Shown here in pieces: positions 56,407-64,000 of a stretch of 64,000 nucleotides of DNA; position 1 is the stretch's first letter; each line of letters begins with the position of its first letter. The notes beneath the pieces are model-generated. The model was not told the origin of the DNA, ran no database searches, and worked only from the letters and a program-made list of their open reading frames with translations. Source of the stretch: Lepus europaeus (Eukaryota > Chordata > Mammalia > Lagomorpha > Leporidae); the NCBI RefSeq assembly GCF_033115175.1, contig NC_084827.1, forward strand, positions 126,441,701 through 126,505,700. The letters run 5' to 3'. A program made the translations under genes and the position numbers.

Positions 56407-56421
56407 CCGGAAGTTACGTAA
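56407..56421 (+). promoter_or_regulatory. ETS site fused to a TTACGTAA palindrome
   Basis: CCGGAAGT (56407-56414, ETS/GABPA core) shares its last T with the perfect 8-bp palindrome TTACGTAA (56414-56421), a PAR-bZIP/E4BP4 or ATF-like half-site pair. About 95-110 bp before the ATG. Confidence 0.6.
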
Positions 56422-56460
56422 CGCCATAGGGTAACGTGCCCCTGTCCGTAGGGACAGTTT

Positions 56461-56470
56461 CCGCCATTTT
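56461..56470 (-). promoter_or_regulatory. YY1-type site CCGCCATTTT close to the start
   Basis: CCGCCATTTT is the reverse-strand YY1 element often found just downstream of the transcription start in TATA-less promoters of housekeeping genes. It lies 47 bp before the NUP35 ATG, suggesting initiation close upstream. Confidence 0.5.
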
Positions 56471-56516
56471 TGAAAATTGGGAGGGTTCCGGAATAAGTGT
56501 AGTTGCCGCCGCGGCG

Positions 56517-56556
56517 ATGGCAGCCTTCGCTGTGGAACCCCAGGCGCCCACGCTGG
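56517..56556 (+). CDS. NUP35: NUP35 coding exon 1
   Basis: Encodes [13 protein letters not shown] and the first base of Gly14. The donor is G|GTGAGT at 56557. The exon sits inside the CpG island. Its 40 coding bases are too few to form an ORF call; it was found from the promoter motifs, the GCGGCGATGG start and phase agreement with exon 2. Confidence 0.94.
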
Positions 56557-59500
56557 GTGAGTAGAAAAACTGCTTCTCCTTTGCTAGCGCTGCCATCCGC
56601 GCTGGAGGGCTGGAAGCGGGCAAGACTGGAAGGCAGTCGTCAGCTTCTCGTCTGCGGGTTTCGTTTGCGTAAGAGGGAGCTGCTAGGTCTCCCCAGATTC
56701 CTAGTCAGTCCTTGGCCGGCCGTCGTAACCTTGCTGCTACCTGTGCCGCTCCGGAAGCTGCGAGCGCTGGGAGGGTGAGAAACCGGGTGTCAGGTTCGGC
56801 ACTAGCTGAGTTTCGGGCGGCCACACGCCGGCCGCGCGGTAGCGGCCCCTGCCCGAGGTTAAGCCCCTCCCCTAACTTCTCAGACGCCGAGCGGGGTCGT
56901 GGCGTTCACTCACCCCTGCAGCGCGTCCTTGGGAGCGAGCTGGCCGGCGTGCACGTGGGTGGGCGTGCCCAGGAGTGGAGCCGGCTGCTCCCTGTCACCT
57001 GTGCTTGCGCTGTTGCGATTCCTTGCCTTTGCCAGGCTTTGCACAAGGAACCTGTTAATGAAAGCTTGCGTCGTGCGATATATAATTAGCCAAGTGACGT
57101 TAGCCTTTTGAGACAATGGCCTTAATAGTAAACAAGCTATTAAGTTCTCAGGATGTCCCCCGCCATTATCTTGGGAAAATGACTGTATTGTAGGAGGACT
57201 TTTCTTCTTATTAGTCCCGTTATGATTTTAAAAAATTCATTCTACTTAATAGGAAGCCTTGCTGAAACACACAGTTTTTGAAAAAATGTACCAAGTTAAC
57301 TGCCTGTTAACCAAGTTAACTGCTGAGTTTTGCTGTAGGGTTAGTTTTTTTTTTTTTTTTTAGATTTTAAGAGAATGTAATGTCTGCTATGTTTTGGTAA
57401 AATAATTGCAAATTTCTTTTGAGACTGGAGTGACTTGTTTCAGTGTGTCATAAAAATCTAAATGCGGGACATCAGTGTTGCAGATATTCTGCTACATTAG
57501 AATTTATGTACAGCTGTTGATCTGTGTGTTTATTTTTAATATATTTAGGAGATAGGAAAGCTTCATTTCCAGTTCCAAAGTTTTCTGTTCAGCAAAGACA
57601 TTGTCGAGTGCATATTTGTTGGGGTTATAAATGTCAGTAGTAAACTCATCCTTATTTACTGCCTTGCCGGAAATCTGACACTAGCTGATACTAAGTCCAC
57701 ATATGGCAGATACTCCCGGTACCTACCAGTGTAAGATTTTTCCAGCACCTATTGGGATATGAAGAATAAGGGTTTACTTCAATACACTGTGCCTGGGTAA
57801 GATACAGTATAATTTTTAACCATTTAGGAGAACAGATGGTGAAATGGAACTTTAGACTTAGGGGATCCATTGATTAAGCTTGGTCTTTAAGTGAAATTTT
57901 GCCCTCAGCAGTGATTAGTGACAGAATTCCTCGAGTTCCTATTAAGAGCCTCTTGTGTTCTCTTCACTCTCTGGCACGTTCTACGGTATTATATGTCTGG
58001 AAATGTTAAGAACTTTTTTTAACCTACTGTGTTTGCCATAATTTTGGGGTGGGATTGGAGAGTGAAGGTAGTTTGTACTGTTATCAAAAAATTTGTATTT
58101 TATTACTGTAATTTTTAAATAGCTGTTCAGTTAATCATAATCATGTGTATAAAGTTAATTGAAAATAGATCTTAGTAAAAAATAATAATGGAAATAGGAG
58201 AGGGGTGAGGGAGAGGCGTGGGAGTATGGGTGGGAGGGAGAGTATGGTGGGAAGAATCACCATGTTCCTAAAGTTGTAATTATGAAATATATGAAGTTTG
58301 TGGAACACAAAATAAAAGGTTTCTGGGGGAAAAAAACCAGAATTATGCTTTTGTTAGACTTCTGATTAGAGTTTAATGTATGTTCTTTAGAAGTGTATAG
58401 TAGTATCATGTAACATAGTAACTAGCATTTTGTAAAATAATTACAAAGTAGTTATAGTTATTCACACCTTATTTCAGTATTTGCTTTATACTTTTCCTGA
58501 GTACTTGGCTTTTTTTTTTTTTTTTTGAAACTTAATGGGAATTAAGATGAAGAATAATTGACAGTTTCTGGATAGCAAGAAATAAAAAACTTGAGATTAT
58601 TTAGGATAGAAGTTAAGTAGCAATTAATACAATCCATATAAGTTACATGCCAAAATGGGATCTGAGTGCCATGAATCATATTTAGGCTTGTCATCTATTT
58701 GAAAAAATAAATTTTCATAAGCAGAAATTTTTAATTCTACATTTGCAGAATAAATACTTGATTTTTGCTGTTATAAGAAACTAGTAGAAACATAATAACT
58801 ACTGTTTATTGAATACTTACTGTTTATTATGTACTGGGTTGAGTTCTGTACTTGCTATACTTGTAATAAAAGCTCTATGAGTGGATGCCACATTAAGGCC
58901 TATTTTGCTTAATCAACTTGAACCCATGTCTCTGAGTCCATAGCTCTTGTTTCCCTTACTGTGCTATTTTGCTCTGAAATTAGAATGAATTATAGCATCT
59001 TCATCTTCATTGTGGGAATGTTTACCCTGGAAATTGTGAAATTAATTTTGAATAGATGATTGTGATCTATCAATTCTCTCTTTAAGTTGGTGTTACATAA
59101 GGGAAACTTTTATTGATTACAGTATTTCTAAATAATGATTTTTTTAAAAAAGATTTATTTATTTGAAAGACAGAGAGAGGGGAGAAAGAGAGAAAGATCT
59201 CCCATCTGCTGGTTCACTTCCCAAATGGCTCCAACAGCCAGGGCTGGGCCAGGCCAAAGCCAGGAACCAGGAGCTTTATCCAAGTTTCCCATGTGGGTGC
59301 AGGGCCCCAAGGACTAGGGCTCTCTTCTGCTTTCCCAAGTGGATTAGCAGGGAGCTGGGTGGGAAGTGGAGTAGCTGGGACTCGAACTGGTGCCCATATG
59401 GGATGCTGGTGTTGCAGGTGGTGGTTTACCTGCCATGTCACAATGCTGGCCCCTAAATAATGATTTTTTTTTAAAAGATTTATTTATTTTTACTTATGAG

Positions 59501-62500
59501 GCAGAGTTACAGACCCAGGGAGAGAATGAGAGAGGTCTTCTATCCACTGGTTCACTCCCCAAATGGCTGTAACAGCCGGAGCTGGGCCAATCTGAATCTG
59601 GGACCCTCTTCCAGGTCTCCTACTTGGGTGCAAGGGTCCAAACACTTGGGCCATCTTCCTCTGCTTTCCCTGGCCATTACTAGCAAGGAGGTGGATCAGA
59701 AGTGGTACAGCTAGGACTCGAACTGGCACTCATATGGCTACCTCACCACAGCATTGGCCCCAATAATGATTTTTAAAAAAATTGAGAGAGAGAGTGCGCA
59801 CTGGGAGATACAGAACTTCCATCTGCTGCTTAACTCCCCAAATGCCTGTAATAGTTAGGGCTTGGCCATGCTGAAGCCAGGAGCCAGTAGTTCCATCCTG
59901 GTCTCCCACATTCATGGTAAGGACCCTGGTAGTTGGGCCACCTTCCTCTGCCTTCTCAGGTACATTGGCATGGAGCTGGATTGGAAGTGGAGCAGCCAGG
60001 ACCGAGTCTGGTGTGCCTATATGGGATGCTGGTGTGATAAGTAGAGGCTTAACCTGCTGCATCATCATGCTGGCTGCTTTTGAATGGTTTTTAAAATGAC
60101 TCAAAAAATAAATTTTCCAATTTTTCAATGTTTCTGAGTTAGGATGCTAGTTATCACCATTACTGATGGTTGCATAATTACACTTTTATCACAGAACTGA
60201 TTCTCTTTTCTTGTGGATGGAAAAGAAGAAATGGACCATTTAGGAAGCTAACTACCATTGTGTTTGATTTACTAAGACTTTGTAAATAATTGGTACATTC
60301 TGTCCTTGTTTTTAGTTGTTGTATGGTAGAAACTGATCTAGAAATAGAAATTATTCTGTTTATTTTAGGGATAATTTTGAATACTAAGCTAAATTTACTT
60401 AATTTAAAAATAAGTGTTGATTTTCAAACCTGTTAATGTAATCAAAATTAGCTGTCAAGTACTGTGAATACAAGATAATTTTATATTTTTCTAGAATTAA
60501 TTTTCATTGGCTTTTAAAATAAATTCAACTGTAGTTACATGTAAGAGTTTTGAGTACATTTTTAAAATTATGCTAAATTCTTACACCATTTTGTTATATG
60601 ACAGAAATATTTTAAATTTGTTTTATATATTTATTTTAATTCATTTAGGATCTGAACCAATGATGCTGGGTTCACCTACATCTCCAAAGCCAGGAGTTAA
60701 TGCCCAGTTCTTACCTGGATTTTTAATGGGGGATTTGCCAGCTCCTGTGACTCCACAACCTCGATCAATTAGTGGTCCTTCAGTAGGAATAATGGAAATG
60801 AGATCTCCTTTACTTGCAGGTATTTGAATTGCTCTAAATACGTTTTGCAGTATGTTAATATGCATAGTAGAATTTTGCAGACTGTTGGTACAATATTCAT
60901 CCTCATCTGTACAATTATTAATTAAAAAAATTAAAGTGTCTATATAATAAAGCAGAGCCATGATTTTTTTTTTTTTAACATTTATTTATTTATTTGAAGG
61001 AGTTACAGAGAGGCAGAGGTAGAGAGGGAGAGAGGTCTTGCATCTGTTGGTTCACTCCCTAAATGGCCACAATGGCTAGAGCTGGGCCAATCTAAGCCAG
61101 GAGCCATTTGGGATGCTGGCACTTCAGGGGGTGGCTTTACCCACTACGCCACAGTGCCAGCTCCAGAGCCATGATTTTAATGCTCTTGGAATACAGGTGT
61201 AAGCAGTGTAAGTTATAATTTCATTAACCACTGATAAATATGTGTACTATATTTAATTGAATTTTCTAAGATGCCATTGATTGTAAACATTACCATTATG
61301 TTAAGTTCCAGAAGGAAGGAAGAACACTAAATATGATACAATGCCAAAATGCCACTCTTTGTAAAATATTTCCTTATTTTGGAGATATTTAAAAAATTAT
61401 TTATCTGAAAGGCAAAATTAGGGAGAGACAAAAATAGAGCGATATCGAGATCTTCCATCTGTTGGTTCACTCACCAAATGCTGTAGTGGCTGGATTGGTG
61501 GCTGGGCCGGGGCTGAAACCAGAACCCCAGAACTCCATCCAAGTCTCTCTCGTGGGTGGCAGGGGCCCAAGTACTTGGGCCATCATCTGCTGCTTTCCTG
61601 TGTGTGTGATTGGAACAGTTGGAACTGACACTTGTTTGGGATGCTAATGTTGCAAAGCAATGGCTTAACCCTTATTTTGGAGATATTAAAGTGGGAGGCA
61701 GTGTTAAAATTCTTAGAATGAAATATGGTCCTTTAACTTCAACTGATTTCAATTTAAATAATTCATCTTAACATATAAGAAAAATAGTCAAAAGGAGTTT
61801 GATTTGAAGTTTTATAGATATGAATTCTACTTCCAGTCACAGTAAGATTCTTACGTATAGTGTATTTCACTAAAAAGTACATACTTTGAAAACTAGCGGA
61901 AAACTTTTTTTTACATAGAATTTACAGTTGTCATTTCAAAGTGTTGTAACCTAAATGCAACCTGCAATTCTTATGGGTCTTCTTTAGGAAAGAACTATTT
62001 TAAAAGATAACTTTGTGAGGTTTTGACTGAATAGTGAGGATTAGCTACAGAGTGTTGGAATTCCAGTTGTGAGCTAATATCCTTTTAACAGATGTTTAAA
62101 TGGAGACCCTTGTTACCCTAATTGCCCTGTAAAGTATGATTTGTTTTAAAGTGGTTTTTTTTAATTGTTTTTCAAGATTTATTATTTGAAAGGCAGAGCA
62201 ACAGAGAGAGAGAGAGGGGGGGGGGGAGGGAGAGAGACAGATCGGTCTGCTAGTTCACTCTCCAGATGGCTGCGATGGCTGGATCTTGTCCAGGCTGAAG
62301 CCAGGAGTCCTGAACTCCATCTTGGTCTCCCATGTGGATGGCAGGGGCCCATTCACTTGGGTCATCATCCACTGCTTTCCCAGGTGCACTAGCAGGGAGT
62401 TGGATTGGAAGTGGTGCAGCTGGGCCATGAACTGGCACTGTGTCAGCATTGGGAGTGGCAGCTTTATCCACTAACATTGGACTTGGCTTATTATCTTTTT

Positions 62501-63850
62501 GAATTGATCAAAGAGAATTACTGTAAATTGTATTTGTAGTTATTCATTTAAGAACATCATTTTTGGATAGATTTTTAAAATTTCAGGGGCCAGTGCTGTG
62601 GTGTAGTGGGTAAAGCAGCTGCCTGCAGTGCCGGCAACCTGTATGGGTGCTGGTTCGAGTCCTGGCTGCCCCACTTCCTATCTGGCTCTCTTCTATGGCC
62701 TGGGAAAGTCGCAGAGGATGGCCCCTGCACCCGTGTGGGAGACCCGGAAGAAGCTCTTTCCTGGCTCCTGGCTGTGGATGGACCTGCTCTGGCCTTTGAG
62801 GCCATTTGGAGAGTGAGCCAGCAGTGGGAAGACTTTTCTTTCTGCCTCTGCCTCTCTGTAACTCTGTCTTTCAAATACATAAATAAATCTTAAAAAAAAA
62901 TTCAAATGTATTATTGTAGCCACCATATATTAAATGCCTTTGAGTCATGTAGTGTGCTAATAATTTTATTGTTAGGATTTCCATTTTTCAAAAGAGGTTA
63001 CTGAGGTTAAATAATTGGCTAGAGCTCATTTGTTAGTGTCAGAGTAGGACTTCAAGGTCCAGGTGGTCTTGTTCCATAGTGTGTGTTCTACTTAGGTTTT
63101 ACTCTCCAGGCTTAGACACTATTCTTACTGAGGCCCTGGGCTGCATCACTGTTTGCATTGCAGGTTCTCTGACTTAAAAAACATCTTTATGTCATAAAAG
63201 TCCATTTTCTATATCTTTATTATATACTTAAATATATTTCTCCTGTGAGAAACATGAATGGGGTCTATTGACAGTTTTTACATTAGGGGATTATATGATT
63301 AGATATAGATTAGAACTATATATCTATATGGTAGATAGTTACTCTGAGAAATGGGGTCAAATTTTGTATTGAAATGTTAAGTATTTTGTAGAGAAGGTAA
63401 GAGTTACATGTGTTTTATAAAAGCTACAATTTATATTAAGTACTTGTTCTGAAGCCTTTTATACAAAGTATGGTAAATACATCAGCTGTATTGGCATCAT
63501 TTGGGGGCTAGTTAGACCTGCATAATCTTGGGCTCCACCTCGTACCTTGTGAATTAGTACAAATTTTAAAAAGATCCCCAGGTGACTATTATGTTTATTC
63601 AAGTTTGAAAAGCACTAGGAGATAGTTCAAGTTAGTATTCCAGAACTATATAATTAAGAATCTTGGCAGGAGATGGAAGATTCCTTTACTTTATTACCTG
63701 ACTGTATTTTTGTACATTGTAGGTGGGTCACCACCACAACCAGTTGTGCCTGCTCATAAAGATAAAAGTGGAGCTCCACCAGTTAGAAGTATATATGATG
63801 ACATTTCCAGCCCAGGACTTGGATCAACACCTTTAACTTCAAGAAGACAG
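56517..63850 (+). CDS. NUP35: NUP35 (NUP53), nuclear pore subunit, 5' three coding exons; gene runs past the window
   Basis: Join of 56517-56556, 60649-60819 and 63723-63850: 339 nt, residues 1-113 of a protein I recall as 326 residues in human. NUP35 is a scaffold nucleoporin of the NUP93/NUP155 group that links the inner ring to the pore membrane. The visible part is the unstructured N terminus: no FG-rich array, but many proline-directed sites (Ser22, Ser25, Thr48, Ser66, Ser73, Ser100, Thr106) of the kind phosphorylated in mitosis. The dimerising RRM-like MPPN domain and the C-terminal membrane-binding helix must lie beyond 64,000. The start has G at -3 and +4, a strong context. Introns are phase 1, 1 and 0 with GT..AG borders. 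No disruption seen. Confidence 0.96.
57011..58127. other. NUP35 intron 1, 5' part
   Basis: Beyond the CpG island the DNA is AT-rich and repeat-free to my eye. A short direct repeat AACCAAGTTAACTGC-type occurs at 57291-57324, and there is a T18 run at 57345. Confidence 0.45.
58128..58336 (+). mobile_element. Rabbit LINE-1 3' UTR fragment, sense
   Basis: TCATGTGTATAAAGTTAATTG, AAATAGATCTTAGTAAAAAA and GGTGGGAAGAATCACCATG closely match the L1 tail at 37988-38172. Only about 210 bp retained; ends AATAAAAGGTTTCTGG plus A's. Confidence 0.82.
58793..58975 (-). mobile_element. MIR-like remnant in NUP35 intron 1
   Basis: TGTTTATTGAATACTTACTG, GTACTGGGTTGAGTTCTG and TGAACCCATGTCTCTGAGTCC, CTTACTGTGCTATTTTGC follow the MIR reverse strand. 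Confidence 0.65.
59144..59453 (-). mobile_element. CSINE, first of a target-sharing pair
   Basis: Between TAAATAATGATTTTT copies at 59129 and 59454. Confidence 0.9.
59470..59761 (-). mobile_element. CSINE, second of a target-sharing pair
   Basis: Between the target copy at 59454 and a third, AATAATGATTTTT, at 59762. Head shortened before CAGCATTGGCCCC. Confidence 0.9.
59776..60072 (-). mobile_element. Older CSINE adjoining the pair
   Basis: ATTGAGAGAGAGAGTGCG, CTCCCCAAATGCCTGTAATAG and TTAACCTGCTGCATCATCATG. More diverged than the two to its left. Confidence 0.8.
60073..60648. other. NUP35 intron 1, 3' end
   Basis: Unique-looking AT-rich intron up to the exon 2 acceptor. Confidence 0.5.
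60649..60819 (+). CDS. NUP35: NUP35 coding exon 2
   Basis: Encodes the end of Gly14 to Ala70 plus one base of Gly71, including [18 protein letters not shown] and EMRSPLLAG. The acceptor is TTCATTTAG ending at 60648. The donor GCAG|GTATTT at 60820 departs from consensus at +4 to +6, which could allow variable inclusion. Confidence 0.95.
60968..61164 (-). mobile_element. Internally deleted CSINE close to NUP35 exon 2
   Basis: Exact AGAGCCATGATTTT at 60954-60967 and 61165-61178. About 130 bp are missing between AGCCAGGAGCC and ATTTGGGATGCTGG. Lies 148 bp after exon 2. Confidence 0.88.
61390..61670 (-). mobile_element. Old CSINE with surviving 17-bp target repeat
   Basis: CTTATTTTGGAGATATT at 61373-61389 and 61671-61687, exact despite a diverged body. 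Confidence 0.88.
61688..62169. other. NUP35 intron 2, repeat-free stretch
   Basis: Nothing recognised. Confidence 0.5.
62170..62479 (-). mobile_element. CSINE
   Basis: Tail CAAGATTTATTATTTGAAAGG with a G10 run at 62217; head worn. Confidence 0.84.
62586..62900 (+). mobile_element. CSINE, only sense copy in visible NUP35
   Basis: Head GGGGCCAGTGCTGTGGTG, tail CTTTCAAATACATAAATAAATC. Flanked by AAAATTTCA/AAAAATTCA. Confidence 0.9.
62935..63100 (-). mobile_element. MIR-like remnant in NUP35 intron 2
   Basis: CATTTTTCAAAAGAGGTTACTGAGG, AAATAATTGGCTAGAGCTCA and GTCAGAGTAGGACTTCAAGG read as a worn MIR reverse strand. Confidence 0.6.
63484..63622. mobile_element. MER5A-like DNA transposon remnant
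   Basis: GGCATCATTTGGGGGCTAGTTAG, AAGATCCCCAGGTGACTATTATG and AAGTTTGAAAAGCACT match the hAT-Charlie MER5A order. About 100 bp upstream of NUP35 exon 3. Confidence 0.65.
63723..63850 (+). CDS. NUP35: NUP35 coding exon 3
   Basis: Encodes Gly71-Gln113, from [15 protein letters not shown] to LTSRRQ. The acceptor TGTACATTGTAG ends at 63722 and the donor is CAG|GTGATA at 63851. It ends in phase 0, so exon 4 should start on a codon boundary beyond the window. Confidence 0.95.
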
Positions 63851-64000
63851 GTGATAGACATGTCCTTATAGTTCACTTTAATTTCAAGTTTCTTTGTGGC
63901 TTAAACAGTTAGGATTAAAAATTTAAAAATTTCCTGAGACTTATTTTAGTGTAATAGTGTTACACGGAATAAGCATTAAGTGCATTTATCATAGAATCTG
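63851..64000. other. Start of NUP35 intron 3
   Basis: Begins at the GTGATA donor; runs off the window. Confidence 0.8.

Larger units (their letters stand above)
56290..57010 (+). promoter_or_regulatory. NUP35: NUP35 CpG-island promoter and exon 1 region
   Basis: Sharp rise in G+C and CpG relative to flanks, covering about 230 bp upstream of the ATG and 450 bp of intron 1. Contains ETS-type CCGGAAGT, a TTACGTAA palindrome and two YY1-type sites but no TATA box. Long ORFs in this block on both strands are by-products of base composition. Confidence 0.8.

Noticed and set aside
56712-57089. 125-codon frame in the NUP35 CpG island
   Set aside because: Lies in intron 1 with high GC, where long frames arise by chance; no splice link or recognisable domain.
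1-64000. CRISPR arrays, operons, tRNA or rRNA genes
   Set aside because: No regularly spaced repeats with unique spacers. Pol III-like boxes occur only inside SINEs and MIRs, and no cloverleaf with intact acceptor stem was seen.

Overview
This window looks like lagomorph nuclear DNA, most likely European rabbit (Oryctolagus cuniculus). The main reason is about seventy copies of the tRNA-derived C repeat (CSINE) that I could outline by eye, together with rabbit-type LINE-1 3' ends. Two split protein-coding genes lie head to tail on the + strand: DUSP19, complete, and NUP35, cut by the right edge after its third coding exon. As I recall, human 2q32 has the same order and orientation. No bacterial-type operon, CRISPR array or plasmid feature is present.

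Layout. 1-13,650 is upstream intergenic DNA packed with SINEs, an inverted LINE-1 insertion, an antisense MaLR-type LTR and a solo retroviral LTR. 13,650-14,182 is the GC-rich DUSP19 promoter with two CCAAT boxes. DUSP19 coding exons are at 14183-14408, 19915-19961, 23180-23332 and 28754-28993 (221 codons), followed by a 3' UTR that probably ends near 30,760 and contains two old SINEs. 30,760-56,290 is intergenic: SINEs, old L2 and LINE-1 remnants, one ancient LINE-1 with most of ORF2 missing (about 40.9-45.6 kb), a retrotransposed unit joining a decayed retroviral gag-pro segment to a LINE-1 3' tail (50.5-52.2 kb), an inverted pair of young SINEs (53.4-54.2 kb) and MaLR LTR remnants. 56,290-57,010 is the CpG-rich NUP35 promoter and first exon. 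NUP35 coding exons are at 56517-56556, 60649-60819 and 63723-63850.

The two genes do not form a pathway. DUSP19 is an atypical dual-specificity phosphatase linked to MKK7/JNK signalling, and NUP35 is a structural nuclear-pore subunit. Every splice junction assigned here has GT..AG borders and keeps the reading frame.

I found no new multi-gene system. The most unusual items are all in transposon biology: a SINE insertion that seems to carry 3'-flanking DNA and a second SINE (6238-7069), the gag-pro/LINE-1 chimera (50467-52222), two places where successive SINEs share one target-site sequence (24471-25170 and 59129-59774), and a 548-bp solo LTR nested in a SINE. A start-stop upstream ORF overlapping the DUSP19 initiation codon is the most interesting gene-level detail. 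Repeat family names come from recognition, not from a database search.
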